Of a stretch of 64,000 nt of DNA, positions 7,854-17,205 are shown one piece after another. This DNA is from Pseudomonas reactans (GTDB taxonomy: Bacteria; Pseudomonadota; Gammaproteobacteria; Pseudomonadales; Pseudomonadaceae). The DNA lies in assembly GCF_013385825.1 (NCBI RefSeq), contig NZ_JACAPG010000002.1, positions 1-64,000 on the forward strand, in the 5' to 3' direction. Within the stretch, counting starts at the first letter, position 1, and the number at the start of each line of letters is the position of its first letter. The translations under genes were made by a program, and so were the position numbers. Below the pieces are notes generated by a model. That model saw nothing but the letters and a program-made list of their open reading frames with translations, was not told the DNA's origin and searched no databases.

Positions 7854-9209
7854 ATGCCTGCGACCCGTATCTGGTTAAAAAACCCCCTCGCGATTTTCAC
7901 GGCCAACGGCCTCGACGCCCGTGGCGGCCTGGTGCTGCAAGACGGTGTGATCACCGAAGTGCTGGCCCAAGGCCAAGAACCCGCGCTGCCCTGCGCCCAA
8001 GTGTTCGAGGCGCGTGAGCATGTGGTCTTGCCGGGGCTGATCAACACTCACCACCACTTTTATCAAACCCTGACTCGCGCCTGGGCGCCGGTGGTCAATC
8101 AGCCATTGTTTCCCTGGTTGAAAACCCTATACCCGGTCTGGGCAAGACTCACCCCGGAAAAGCTCGCTCTGGCCAGCAAAGTCGCATTGGCCGAATTGCT
8201 GCTCTCGGGCTGCACCACAGCGGCGGACCACCACTACTTGTTCCCCGACGGCCTGGAAAACGCCATCGACGTACAAGTGGAAAGCGTCCGCGAGTTGGGC
8301 ATGCGCGCCATGCTCACCCGTGGTTCCATGAGTTTGGGTGAAGCCGACGGCGGCCTGCCACCGCAACAGACGGTGCAGCAGGGCCAAGTCATCCTTGAAG
8401 ACAGTCAGCGTCTGATCCGCGAATACCACCAGCGTGGTGACGGCGCGCAAATCCAGATCGCCCTGGCGCCCTGCTCACCGTTTTCCGTCACCCCGGAAAT
8501 CATGGAAGCCAGCGCCGAACTGGCCAACCGCCTGGATGTACGCCTGCACACCCACCTGGCCGAAACCCTCGACGAAGAAGATTTCTGCCTGCAGCGCTTC
8601 GGCCTGCGCACCGTGGATTACCTCGACAGCGTCGGCTGGCTCGGCCCACGTACCTGGCTCGCGCATGGCATTCACTTCAATCCGGATGAAATCGCGCGCC
8701 TGGGCGCCGCCGGCACCGGCATCTGCCATTGCCCAAGCTCGAACATGCGCCTGGCGTCCGGCATCTGCCCGACCCTGGACCTGCTCGCGGCCGGCGCGCC
8801 TATCGGCCTGGGTGTGGACGGTTCCGCGTCCAACGACGCGTCGAATATGATCCTTGAAGCGCGCCAGGCTTTGTACATCCAGCGCCTGCGTTACGGCGCG
8901 GAAAAGATCACCCCGGAAGGCGTGCTGGGCTGGGCAACCAAAGGCTCGGCGCAGTTGCTGGGCCGTACGGATATTGGTGAATTGGCCGTCGGAAAACAGG
9001 CCGACCTGGCGCTGTTCAAGCTCGACGAGCTGCGCTTCTCCGGCAGCCACGATCCGATCTCGGCGCTGCTGTTGTGCGGCGCCGATCGTGCGGACCGGGT
9101 GATGATTGCAGGCAAATGGCGCGTGATCGACGGCCAGGTCGAAGGCCTGGACCTGAAAGGCCTGATCGCCGATCACACCCAGGCCGCGCGGCAGTTGATC
9201 GCTGGCTGA
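7854..9209 (+). CDS. 8-oxoguanine deaminase
   Basis: 451-residue amidohydrolase of the cytosine/guanine deaminase group that hydrolyses 8-oxoguanine to urate and ammonia. Metal-binding histidines appear in LINTHHHFYQT (near 63-73) and HTHLAET. The catalytic DHHYLF and GVDGSASND segments are present. The sequence matches the P. aeruginosa PA0142 type, for which this activity was established. GAGGAG sits just ahead of the ATG. It lies in the same neighbourhood as an NCS2 permease and adenine deaminase, so together they would import and deaminate purine bases. Its stop codon abuts the stop codon of the convergent antiporter gene with no bases between. Confidence 0.9.
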   Translation: MPATRIWLKNPLAIFTANGLDARGGLVLQDGVITEVLAQGQEPALPCAQVFEAREHVVLPGLINTHHHFYQTLTRAWAPVVNQPLFPWLKTLYPVWARLTPEKLALASKVALAELLLSGCTTAADHHYLFPDGLENAIDVQVESVRELGMRAMLTRGSMSLGEADGGLPPQQTVQQGQVILEDSQRLIREYHQRGDGAQIQIALAPCSPFSVTPEIMEASAELANRLDVRLHTHLAETLDEEDFCLQRFGLRTVDYLDSVGWLGPRTWLAHGIHFNPDEIARLGAAGTGICHCPSSNMRLASGICPTLDLLAAGAPIGLGVDGSASNDASNMILEARQALYIQRLRYGAEKITPEGVLGWATKGSAQLLGRTDIGELAVGKQADLALFKLDELRFSGSHDPISALLLCGADRADRVMIAGKWRVIDGQVEGLDLKGLIADHTQAARQLIAG

Positions 9210-10301
9210 TTACAACCCCAACAGCGACAGCATGATAAAGGTCGCAAACAGCACGAAATGGGTCATCCCTTCGATGGCGTTGGTTTCGCCATCGTTGAGG
9301 TTGATCGCGCTGACGATCAGCGTGATAAACACCATCACCGTTTGTACCGGCGTCATCGCCATCTGGAACGGTTGGCCGGTGTAGAGCGCCATCGCCTCCA
9401 TCACCGGTACCGTCAAGATCACCGTCGACAGCGAAGCACCCAACGCAATGTTGACCACCGATTGCATGCGGTTGGCCAACGCGGCGCGCAATGCCGTCAG
9501 GATTTCCGGCGCCGCTGAAATCGCCGCGACCACAATCGCCGTAATCACCGGCGGCGCTCCCGTACCCTCCAAGCCTAGATCCAGCGTCTTGGACATCACC
9601 TCCGCCAATGCGCCGATCACAATCACCCCAAATATCAGGGTGCCAATGGAAAACGCCAGGTTGACCGGAGGGGCCTCCTGTTCTTCCGGCTGTTTCTTGC
9701 GGCGTTTTTCCGGGTAGCTGTAGCTGAAGAAGTAACTGTGCGGCCCCACCTGCATGCGCAGAAACAGGGTGTACAACACCACCATCGCGCCAATGGTGAA
9801 GGCCGAGTAGATTTTCCAGTCGGCTTCGGGGATGAATTCCGGCACCACCATCGACACGCCCATGGCGGTGAGGATCATCACGCTGTAGGTGCGGGCCGAA
9901 TCATCGTTGTAGGACTGCTCGCCATGCTTGATGCCGCCCATCAACGCGGCCAGGCCGAGGATGCCGTTGATATCGAGCATCACCGCCGAATAAATGGTGT
10001 CCCGTACCAGGGTGGGCGAAGGCTCGTTGCTCATCATGATCGCCAGGATCACCACTTCCACCAGCACGGCGGCGAGGGTGAGGATCATGGTGCCGTAGGG
10101 GTCGCCGACCTTTTCCGCCAGTTGCTCGGCATGGTGGGCCACGCGCATCGACGCCACCACGATAAAGCCGATCAGCACCACGCCGGCCAGCAACGCCGTG
10201 ATCTGCCCGCTGTGCAGCATCCAGTGCTCCAACGGGTAGGCGGCGATGGCGGCAATCAGCGCCAGCAGCATGAATTTTTCTTGCTTGAGGGATGTGAGCA
10301 T
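9210..10301 (-). CDS. chaA: Calcium/sodium:proton antiporter, ChaA family
   Basis: 363-residue inner-membrane protein with about 11 hydrophobic segments and the two inverted alpha repeats of the CaCA superfamily. The first has acidic residues in a VVEVVILAIMM context. The second reads ISAAPEILTALRAALANRMQ. Escherichia coli ChaA exchanges Ca2+, Na+ or K+ for protons at alkaline pH. The start at 10301 has AAAAGG six bases upstream. It is divergent from the adenine deaminase gene and converges tail to tail with 8-oxoguanine deaminase; no functional link to the purine genes is evident. Confidence 0.85.
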   Translation of the reverse strand: MLTSLKQEKFMLLALIAAIAAYPLEHWMLHSGQITALLAGVVLIGFIVVASMRVAHHAEQLAEKVGDPYGTMILTLAAVLVEVVILAIMMSNEPSPTLVRDTIYSAVMLDINGILGLAALMGGIKHGEQSYNDDSARTYSVMILTAMGVSMVVPEFIPEADWKIYSAFTIGAMVVLYTLFLRMQVGPHSYFFSYSYPEKRRKKQPEEQEAPPVNLAFSIGTLIFGVIVIGALAEVMSKTLDLGLEGTGAPPVITAIVVAAISAAPEILTALRAALANRMQSVVNIALGASLSTVILTVPVMEAMALYTGQPFQMAMTPVQTVMVFITLIVSAINLNDGETNAIEGMTHFVLFATFIMLSLLGL

Positions 10302-10492
10302 TCCGGGCCTTTTAGTGCGGCAAATCAGTCATTGATGGGGTACAGACTGCGTCACGCCGCTAACGTTTCGTTACACCTTAGTTCACGCGGCCCTTGCGCG
10401 AATGCAACGAAAACGATCCTGCTGGTCAGGTTTTGCCGATTATTTCGGCCATGGCCTGTAGAATGCCGCCATTGCACCTGATGAGAATTTAG

Positions 10493-11449
<957 letters not shown>

Positions 11450-11464
11450 CGGTGTAAAGAACAA

Positions 11465-11491
11465 TTGGCCAGGTCAGGCAGACCTGGCCAA
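11465..11491. terminator. Shared hairpin between convergent ade and ArsR-like genes
   Basis: TTGGCCAGGTC (11465-11475) and GACCTGGCCAA (11481-11491) form a perfect 11-bp stem with a 5-base loop. The hairpin contains the last codons of the minus-strand ArsR-like gene. On that strand it is followed by TTGTTCTTT, a loose T-rich tract; on the plus strand no T run follows. It probably ends transcription from one or both sides. Confidence 0.55.
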
Positions 11492-12163
11492 TCGAGTGAT
11501 TTCCCTATGCCCTACGGCGTTGACCCGTAACGCCTGGGACTCATTGATCACGCTGATCCAGTTCGACTGCAGAAAGAGTTGCAACAACCCCGCACCCAAC
11601 GCCCCCCCCAAATGAGGTTGGTGCTGGCTCCAGTCGAAACAATTACACACCAGCGGCGACGCCAGGGCTTGGGTAAAAATCCCAAGGCTTGCCAGGCGCT
11701 GTGCGCCCTTGACCGTGATATCGGCACGCTGCTCATAGCGTTCTATCCAACCCGCCTCCAGCAGATGCTGGTACAACTGAGCGCCCAATTCCCCACCGAG
11801 GTGGCCATGGCACAACCGCGCATGGCGTAACAGCGCTGGAGCGACCAACGCCGGCGGCAGAGACTCCGGCGCCCGGCGTGCGGCGCACGCCATGGTGGTC
11901 CTGGCCAAGGCGTCAATGGCGGCACTGACATCAGGCGCCGCGACACGGAACAAACGCTTGCCGCGCCTGGCTTCCACTTGCAGCACACCACTTGCCGTCA
12001 GTCGCGCCAGATGCGCGTTGGCGGATGTCGGTGACAACCCGGCAAGCGCCGCCAACTCGACGGGTGACTTGGCCGAGCCATCCATCAAGGCCCACAGCAT
12101 GGCAGTACGTTTGGGCTCGGCGAGCAAACTGGCGATCTGACTGATGCAAGGTGCAGCTTCCAT
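11474..12163 (-). CDS. ArsR-type winged-helix transcriptional regulator
   Basis: 229 residues. The N-terminal HTH covers about residues 5-75 (LLAEPKRTAMLWALMDG, then LAGLSPTSANAHLARL). A longer C-terminal part includes a second segment with ERYEQRADITVKGAQRL. No obvious metal-binding cysteine cluster of the ArsR/SmtB kind is seen. The open frame continues upstream to 12412, but the ATG at 12163 has GGGAG seven bases before it and begins directly ahead of the HTH, so that start is chosen. Its target and signal are unknown. Confidence 0.82.
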   Translation of the reverse strand: MEAAPCISQIASLLAEPKRTAMLWALMDGSAKSPVELAALAGLSPTSANAHLARLTASGVLQVEARRGKRLFRVAAPDVSAAIDALARTTMACAARRAPESLPPALVAPALLRHARLCHGHLGGELGAQLYQHLLEAGWIERYEQRADITVKGAQRLASLGIFTQALASPLVCNCFDWSQHQPHLGGALGAGLLQLFLQSNWISVINESQALRVNAVGHREITRLARSA

Positions 12164-12300
12164 CTTTTCACTCCCTGTCGATTTATTTTTCTGCTGAGGT
12201 AGGCACCAAAGTATAGGGGCGCAAACCACCGGCTCCATGGCGTCTGACAGCGTAGAGAGGGACAGGATCTGAGTGAAATTTCCGACTTTGATGGAGTCCG

Positions 12301-13227
12301 TTATGTTGTGCCGGATCGCTCTGGCAATTGGGCGGTCAATGTCGCACAGCGAGACACAAGCATTTCCCGCAGCAGGTTGATGGGTTTGCTCAATTGCGCG
12401 CGGTGCGCGCACAGCAGATTGAGCGGTGTACGCTCACCGCGCAGCTCCGGCAGGATAAGGCGCAAGCGCCCGGCCAGTACGTCGGTACTCACATCCAGCC
12501 AGGACTTGTAGGCAATGCCCACCCCCGCCACCGCCCAGCGCCGGACCACGTCGGCATCGTCACTGAAGCGGTCGCCGGTGACGGTCAGGCTGATTTCGCG
12601 TTTACCGTCGTTAAAGCTCCAGTGGTCGTGGACCCGGCTGCCGAGCATGTACAGCAAGCAATTGTGCTGGGCCAACTGCTCCAGGTGCCGAGGCTCGCCA
12701 TAACGTGCGAGATAGCTGGGAGAGGCACACAGCACACGCACATTGTCTGGGGCAATGGGCAGCGCAATCAGGCTGGAGTCTTCAGGCTCACCATAACGCA
12801 AGGCGATATCCACTGGCTGGCGGAACAGATCGGCAATCCGGTCGCCGAGCAATAGCCGCACGGTGAGTTGTGGGTAGTCACGCTGGAACTCATCCAACCA
12901 CGGCAATAACTGATTGCGCCCGAAATCCGACGGGGCCGACAACTGCAGCACACCACTGACATGATCCTGCCCACTGGCCAATAAGCGTCGCCCCTCATCC
13001 AGCGAACTCAAGGCAGCACGGGCATATTCCAGGAAGCCCTCACCTTCGGCGGTCAGGCGCAGGCTGCGAGTCGAGCGCGCCAGCAAACGCGTACCCAGTT
13101 GCTGTTCGATGCGTTTGAGCGCCGCACTCGCCACTGCGGGCGACAGGTCCATCACCCGTGCCGCAGCCGACAGGCTACCCAAGTCTGCCGCCCGCACAAA
13201 CAACTGCAAATCATCAAAACGCAGCAT
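12301..13227 (-). CDS. LysR-family regulator, divergent from a monooxygenase/oxidoreductase pair
   Basis: 308 residues of the LysR type closest to the CrgA/DmlR subgroup. HTH at residues 1-60 (DLGSLSAAARVMDLSPAVAS), followed by the effector-binding domain. It is transcribed away from the ABM monooxygenase and MDR oxidoreductase genes across a 118-bp gap. CrgA-type regulators often respond to electrophiles or aromatic compounds and activate adjacent oxidoreductases; a similar role is inferred here from position. Confidence 0.85.
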   Translation of the reverse strand: MLRFDDLQLFVRAADLGSLSAAARVMDLSPAVASAALKRIEQQLGTRLLARSTRSLRLTAEGEGFLEYARAALSSLDEGRRLLASGQDHVSGVLQLSAPSDFGRNQLLPWLDEFQRDYPQLTVRLLLGDRIADLFRQPVDIALRYGEPEDSSLIALPIAPDNVRVLCASPSYLARYGEPRHLEQLAQHNCLLYMLGSRVHDHWSFNDGKREISLTVTGDRFSDDADVVRRWAVAGVGIAYKSWLDVSTDVLAGRLRLILPELRGERTPLNLLCAHRAQLSKPINLLREMLVSRCATLTAQLPERSGTT

Positions 13228-13345
13228 GCTCTTCCGCTCATTATCAAAGTTTTGTTGAAACAGACTGCAGTTTTAGCGGGTTTTATCTGCGCGGGAAATA
13301 GCCAATCATCTGTGCATCCCGTTCCTCACGTGTCTGGAGTTGATT

Positions 13346-13639
13346 ATGTCCACCGCCTTTAACGTCATCGCCACGCTGATCGCCAAACCTGGCCAACAGG
13401 CCACCCTGGAAACTTTGCTGCGCGGTCTGTTGGAACCCACGCGCCTGGAAGCCGGTTGCGAGCAGTACGACTTGCACCAGGATCTGCAACACCCCGAAAC
13501 CTTCTACATGCTCGAACGCTGGAGCGACGACGCGGCGCTGGCCGACCACGACCAGAGCGCACATATCCAGGGCTTTCGCGCCAAGGCCGCGGATGTGCTC
13601 GAACACTTCGAGCTCAAGCGCCTGAAATTTCTCGCCTGA
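13346..13639 (+). CDS. Antibiotic biosynthesis monooxygenase (ABM)-domain protein
   Basis: 97 residues forming one ABM dimeric alpha-beta barrel domain (FNVIATLIAKPG through ERWSDDAALADHDQ and the C-terminal HFELKRLKFLA). Such small proteins act as cofactor-independent quinol monooxygenases or related enzymes; YgiN is the best known. The ATG at 13346 is preferred to a TTG at 13340 because GGAG lies six bases before it. It is divergent from a LysR gene and upstream of an NADPH:quinone reductase-like gene, suggesting a shared quinone or electrophile detoxification role. A REPIN separates it from that gene. Confidence 0.8.
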   Translation: MSTAFNVIATLIAKPGQQATLETLLRGLLEPTRLEAGCEQYDLHQDLQHPETFYMLERWSDDAALADHDQSAHIQGFRAKAADVLEHFELKRLKFLA

Positions 13640-13654
13640 TCCTCACCATTTTTC

Positions 13655-13754
13655 TGTAGGAGCGAGCTTGCTCGCGAAAATCGTCAACGAAAACGCTGCA
13701 TGCCTGGTTTAACGCGGCGCCCTTGAGTCTTTCGCGAGCAAGCTCGCTCCTACA
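13655..13754. repeat. REPIN of the GAGCTTGCTC type
   Basis: TGTAGGAGCGAGCTTGCTCG at the left end is repeated in reverse at the right end, with about 50 bp between. It lies between the ABM and MDR genes, which would otherwise look like one operon. Confidence 0.87.
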
Positions 13755-13783
13755 GTCGATTACCCTTGTCTTATGGAGCCATC

Positions 13784-14797
13784 ATGAAAGCCATTGCTTA
13801 CTACGCCTCGCTGCCGATCAACGATCCAAACGCCCTGCAAGACATCGAACTACCCGCACCTGTCGCAGGCCCGCGTGACGTGTTGGTGGAAGTCAAAGCC
13901 ATCTCGGTCAACCCGGTGGACACCAAGGTGCGCCAGAACGTCGCCCCGGAAAATGGCGCCGCCAAGGTACTGGGCTGGGACGTGGCCGGTGTGGTCAAGG
14001 CCGTCGGCAACGACGTGACACTGTTCAAGGTCGGAGACAAGGTGTTTTACGCGGGTTCCCTGGTGCGTCCGGGCGGCAACAGCGAATTGCACACGGTGGA
14101 TGAGCGCATCGTCGGGCATATGCCGAAGAGCCTGGGTTTTGCCGAAGCCGCCGCGTTGCCGCTGACCGCCATCACCGCCTGGGAATTGCTGTTCGAACGC
14201 CTGCAAGTGCGCGAAGGTCATCAGGACGAAGGCCAGAGCCTGTTGATCGTCGGTGCCGCCGGTGGCGTGGGGTCGATCCTGACTCAACTGGCCAGCCAAC
14301 TTACCGCCTTGAAAGTAATCGGCACCGCCTCACGCCCGGAAACCCAAGCGTGGACCAAAGCCCTCGGCGCCGACCTGGTGATCGACCACAGCCAACCGCT
14401 CAGCGAAGCACTGAAAGCTGCCGGCCACCCGCAGGTGACCCACGTCGCCAGCCTGACCCAGACCGATCACCATCTGGACCAGTTGGTCGAAGCCCTGCAA
14501 CCCCAGGGCAAGCTCGCGCTGATCGACGATCCCAAGGCGCTGGACGTCAGCAAGCTCAAGCGCAAGAGCCTGTCGCTGCATTGGGAGTTCATGTACACGC
14601 GCTCAATGTTCGAGACCCCGGACATGATCGAACAGCACCACCTACTCAATCGCGTGGCCGAACTGATTGACGCCGGCACCCTGAAAACCACCGTGGGTGA
14701 GCATTTCGGCGTGATCAATGCGGCAAACCTGCGGCGTGCCCATGCGCTGCTGGAAAGCGGCAAGGCCAAGGGCAAGATCGTGCTGGAAGGTTTCTGA
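13784..14797 (+). CDS. Zinc-binding alcohol dehydrogenase-family (MDR) NADPH oxidoreductase
   Basis: 337-residue medium-chain dehydrogenase/reductase. GroES-like N-terminus (VLVEVKAISVNPVDTKVR), VLGWDVAGVV, then a Rossmann domain with VGAAGGVGSI. The structural-zinc cysteine cluster of true alcohol dehydrogenases is absent, as in quinone reductase-like zinc-independent members. Its probable reaction is NADPH-dependent reduction of quinones or enones. The ATG at 13784 has GGAG five bases ahead and replaces an in-frame TTG at 13766. The divergent LysR gene may regulate it together with the ABM gene. Confidence 0.85.
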   Translation: MKAIAYYASLPINDPNALQDIELPAPVAGPRDVLVEVKAISVNPVDTKVRQNVAPENGAAKVLGWDVAGVVKAVGNDVTLFKVGDKVFYAGSLVRPGGNSELHTVDERIVGHMPKSLGFAEAAALPLTAITAWELLFERLQVREGHQDEGQSLLIVGAAGGVGSILTQLASQLTALKVIGTASRPETQAWTKALGADLVIDHSQPLSEALKAAGHPQVTHVASLTQTDHHLDQLVEALQPQGKLALIDDPKALDVSKLKRKSLSLHWEFMYTRSMFETPDMIEQHHLLNRVAELIDAGTLKTTVGEHFGVINAANLRRAHALLESGKAKGKIVLEGF

Positions 14798-14813
14798 AAA
14801 AATAGCTGTCAGG

Positions 14814-14845
14814 GTCGTCCATTATTCATGTGAGTAATGGACGAC
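14814..14845. repeat. Inverted repeat in the gap after the MDR gene
   Basis: GTCGTCCATTA (14814-14824) is repeated in reverse as TAATGGACGAC (14835-14845), an 11-bp perfect stem with a 10-base loop, 17 bp after the MDR stop codon. No T-run follows, so it is not a textbook intrinsic terminator. It could still end the MDR transcript or be an operator for the short gene that follows. Confidence 0.6.
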
Positions 14846-14943
14846 ACCGCTAGTCAGAGAGTTGACCTTTGTCATATTTGTGAGCGTATTCGGGTTTATA
14901 TTGGCCGCCTTTGCCACGATTCTTTTACGTGAGGAAGTCAGCA

Positions 14944-15126
14944 ATGAAAATCCTGATAAAAGCGTTAGCAAAATCCGCAGGCAATAAATGGCAGGTCCGT
15001 CTCGACCAGGACGCCTTCACCTTCCGCACCGAAGCCGAGGCCCGCGCCTTTGCCGATACCCTGCAAGCCCGTATCCAGGCGCCCCACCGTTTTCCAAGCA
15101 GCCAGCAACGTTCTGCTGCTGGCTGA
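14944..15126 (+). CDS. Conserved small hypothetical protein
   Basis: 60 residues, basic, no signal peptide or membrane segment. Visible features are a short N-terminal beta-strand-like stretch (MKILIKALAK), then WQVRLDQDAFTFRTEAEARAFADTL, which looks like a small beta-alpha unit seen in phage-derived DUFs that bind DNA or act as SOS-type modulators. I do not recognise the family with certainty. GAGGAAG six bases before the ATG supports translation. It stands alone, converging on the Bcr/CflA pump gene. Confidence 0.6.
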   Translation: MKILIKALAKSAGNKWQVRLDQDAFTFRTEAEARAFADTLQARIQAPHRFPSSQQRSAAG

Positions 15127-15134
15127 TCCGCTGT

Positions 15135-16328
15135 TCAGACCTGCGCCTGCAAGGCCCGTTTGCGTTGCAGGCGCTGGGTCGACATCGCAATCGTCACCGC
15201 CAACACACCGCACAAGCTGATGACCATCGCCATCGGCATCGCCGTGCCATCGTGCAAAATCCCGACCAACGACGCCGCCCCCGCCGCCACGCCAAACTGA
15301 ATGCACCCCAGCAACGCCGAAGCGCTACCGGCCCGTGCACCCTGCCCGCTCATGGCACAGGCCGAGGTATTCGGCAAAATGCAGCCCAAGCTGGCGATGC
15401 AGATAAACAGCGGCACCAGTAATGGCCACAGCGCATCGGTGCGCAACGCCGCGATACCGAGCAAGCTCAACGCTGCCAGCAGATAAACCCACACACTGCG
15501 CGACAACAGGAACGCCGGGCCACGCTTGGACAGCAATCGCGCATTCAACTGCGCCACCAGGATAAAGCCCGCGGCATTGGAGCCGAACAGCCAGCCGTAA
15601 TGCTCGGCGGGCACACCATAGAGTTGAATGAAGACAAAAGGTGAACCGGCGATGTAGGCAAACATTCCGGCGATCGAGATGCCGCCGGTGAGCGCATAGC
15701 CCAGGTAAACCCGGTCCGACAACAGCGCCGCATAGCGACGCAGCGACCCGGACAACGGCTGGCGCGGCTGATGGGCCGGGAAGGTTTCCGGCAGCCCGAC
15801 CGCCACGGCGATGGCCGCCATGACGCTGAAGATCGACAGGGCGAGGAAAATCGACTGCCAGCCCCATATTCCCACCATCAGCCCGCCCGCCAGCGGTGCA
15901 AGGATCGGCGCCAGACCGGTGACCAGCATCAACTGGGAAAACACTTTGGCCGAGCCGACCGCGTCGCATTTGTCACTGACCACCGCGCGGGAAATCACCA
16001 TGCCGGCGCAGCCACCCAACGCCTGCACAAAACGCGCGCCGATCAGCCATTCCAGCGACGGCGCAAAGGCGCAGGCAAATGAAGCCAGGGTAAACAGGGT
16101 GACACCACTGAGCAGCGGGCCGCGTCGACCAAAGCGGTCGGCCAGTGGGCCATAGATCAGTTGGCCGATGGCCAGGCCGCCGAAATACACCGCCAGGGTC
16201 AGCTGGATGTGTTTTTCATCCGTGGCGAAGGCCTTGGCCATGGCCGGGAAGCCGGGCAGGTAAAAATCGATCGCCAGCGGCGCAAAGGCGCTCAAGGCAC
16301 CCAGAATCAGGATTATGCGGAGGTTCAT
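15135..16328 (-). CDS. Bcr/CflA-family multidrug efflux MFS transporter
   Basis: 397 residues with 12 predicted transmembrane segments. The motif A loop is GPLADRFGRRGPLL near residue 60, and the N-terminus (LGALSAFAPLAIDFYLPGFPAM) is typical of the Bcr/CflA drug:proton antiporters that export bicyclomycin, chloramphenicol, sulfonamides or cysteine. It lies 85 bp downstream of copZ on the same strand, but has no copper feature of its own. The substrate is not predictable. Confidence 0.88.
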   Translation of the reverse strand: MNLRIILILGALSAFAPLAIDFYLPGFPAMAKAFATDEKHIQLTLAVYFGGLAIGQLIYGPLADRFGRRGPLLSGVTLFTLASFACAFAPSLEWLIGARFVQALGGCAGMVISRAVVSDKCDAVGSAKVFSQLMLVTGLAPILAPLAGGLMVGIWGWQSIFLALSIFSVMAAIAVAVGLPETFPAHQPRQPLSGSLRRYAALLSDRVYLGYALTGGISIAGMFAYIAGSPFVFIQLYGVPAEHYGWLFGSNAAGFILVAQLNARLLSKRGPAFLLSRSVWVYLLAALSLLGIAALRTDALWPLLVPLFICIASLGCILPNTSACAMSGQGARAGSASALLGCIQFGVAAGAASLVGILHDGTAMPMAMVISLCGVLAVTIAMSTQRLQRKRALQAQV

Positions 16329-16413
16329 CGGGCACCCAAGTGAGACGGCAGCCCGATAGTCTAGCCGCGCTTGGGTGCGTTGAACACGATAGCTCGCTAA
16401 CTATTTACCCGTA

Positions 16414-16611
16414 TCAGGCAAGCTTGGCGCTGTAGCCCTCTTCGGTGATCGCCTCGATCACTTGCTCGGCAGACAAACGGCTTTCGACGCCCACTTCCTT
16501 CGCGGCCAAGTCGACTTTCACACTGGCCGCCGGATCCTGGCTCTGCACTGCCTGGGTCACCGCTCGAACGCAGTGGCCACAGGTCATTCCTTCAACGCTG
16601 AATACTTGCAT
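16414..16611 (-). CDS. copZ: Copper chaperone CopZ
   Basis: 65-residue heavy-metal-associated (HMA) domain with the Cu(I)-binding motif GMTCGHC (C11 and C14). It would carry Cu(I) in the cytoplasm to CopA and CueR. The start at 16611 has AAGGAG seven bases upstream; the frame stays open further upstream but that part overlaps the CueR-type promoter. It is transcribed away from copA, with an exported protein gene between, under its own CueR-type operator. Confidence 0.92.
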   Translation of the reverse strand: MQVFSVEGMTCGHCVRAVTQAVQSQDPAASVKVDLAAKEVGVESRLSAEQVIEAITEEGYSAKLA

Positions 16612-16640
16612 GACATGACTCCTTTGATGAGGTTGGACCC

Positions 16641-16671
16641 AGTCTCGACCTTGCCACGATGGCAAGGTCAA
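16641..16671 (-). promoter_or_regulatory. CueR-type copper-responsive promoter of copZ
   Basis: ACCTTGCC (16648-16655) and GGCAAGGT (16661-16668) form a perfect dyad with a 5-base centre. On the minus strand TTGACC (16671-16666) and GAGACT (16646-16641) are 19 bp apart, the over-long spacer that MerR-family activators such as CueR correct by bending DNA. Confidence 0.85.
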
Positions 16672-16758
16672 GTTCCGGAAATTTCTGCCGGGCTGGTATT
16701 TGGCCGCTTCAAAGGCCAAGCTTCACCCAACTTTGATTCACACCACGGAGCATTCGCC

Positions 16759-17139
16759 ATGCGCTGGTCGTTTTTTGCCCTTGCGGGCCTGATGAGCTTG
16801 TCGGCCGCCGTGCCTCAGGCCTTCGCCGCAGAAGACTATGCGGTGCTGATCATTTCCCGGGAACGCCTGGAAGTGCCGACCAACTGCGAAATCGGCCTGT
16901 ACCTGAATGACCAGCTCGCGGGTAGGCTGTTCCAGGAACAGGCTACGTCGTTCAACTTGCCGGCGGGCAATCTGTCGTTACGCCTGAAGCTGCTGCCCGG
17001 CCAATCCCCAGGTTGCCTGCCAGGGATGTTGGCGCCGCCAGCGCAGAACATCACGCTCAAGGCCGGTGATGTGCGCAAACTGCGCATTGCCCAGGGCCCG
17101 GATGGGATGTACCTCAAAGCCGCCAAACTGGAATACTGA
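16759..17139 (+). CDS. Uncharacterised exported protein between copZ and copA
   Basis: 126 residues with a Sec signal peptide (about 1-23, ending AVPQAFA|AED) and a mature part of about 103 residues. The mature part contains just two cysteines (TNCEIG and SPGCLPG) that could form a disulfide. The rest looks like a small beta-rich fold with LYLNDQLAGRL and GNLSLRLKLLPGQ. I do not recognise a named family. GGAG lies eight bases before the ATG. Its place between two CueR boxes suggests a link to copper in the periplasm, but no Met/His-rich copper-binding motif is seen. Readthrough into copA is possible, although copA has its own promoter. Confidence 0.7.
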   Translation: MRWSFFALAGLMSLSAAVPQAFAAEDYAVLIISRERLEVPTNCEIGLYLNDQLAGRLFQEQATSFNLPAGNLSLRLKLLPGQSPGCLPGMLAPPAQNITLKAGDVRKLRIAQGPDGMYLKAAKLEY

Positions 17140-17145
17140 AGGCGC

Positions 17146-17176
17146 TTGACCTTCCCCACAGGTCAAGGTTGATCCT
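17146..17176 (+). promoter_or_regulatory. CueR-type copper-responsive promoter of copA
   Basis: TTGACC (17146-17151) and GATCCT (17171-17176) are separated by 19 bp, with the imperfect dyad ACCTTCCC/GTCAAGGT (17149-17169) in the spacer. It matches the copZ operator in layout and in six of eight dyad positions. It lies 30 bp upstream of the copA start. Confidence 0.85.
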
Positions 17177-17205
17177 AGGGGCAACTTCTCTTGGAGGACT
17201 GCCCC

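Noticed and set aside
12164..12412. N-terminal extension of the ArsR-like protein
   Set aside because: A good ribosome binding site and the HTH begin at 12163. The upstream frame overlaps the end of the LysR gene and has no family match.
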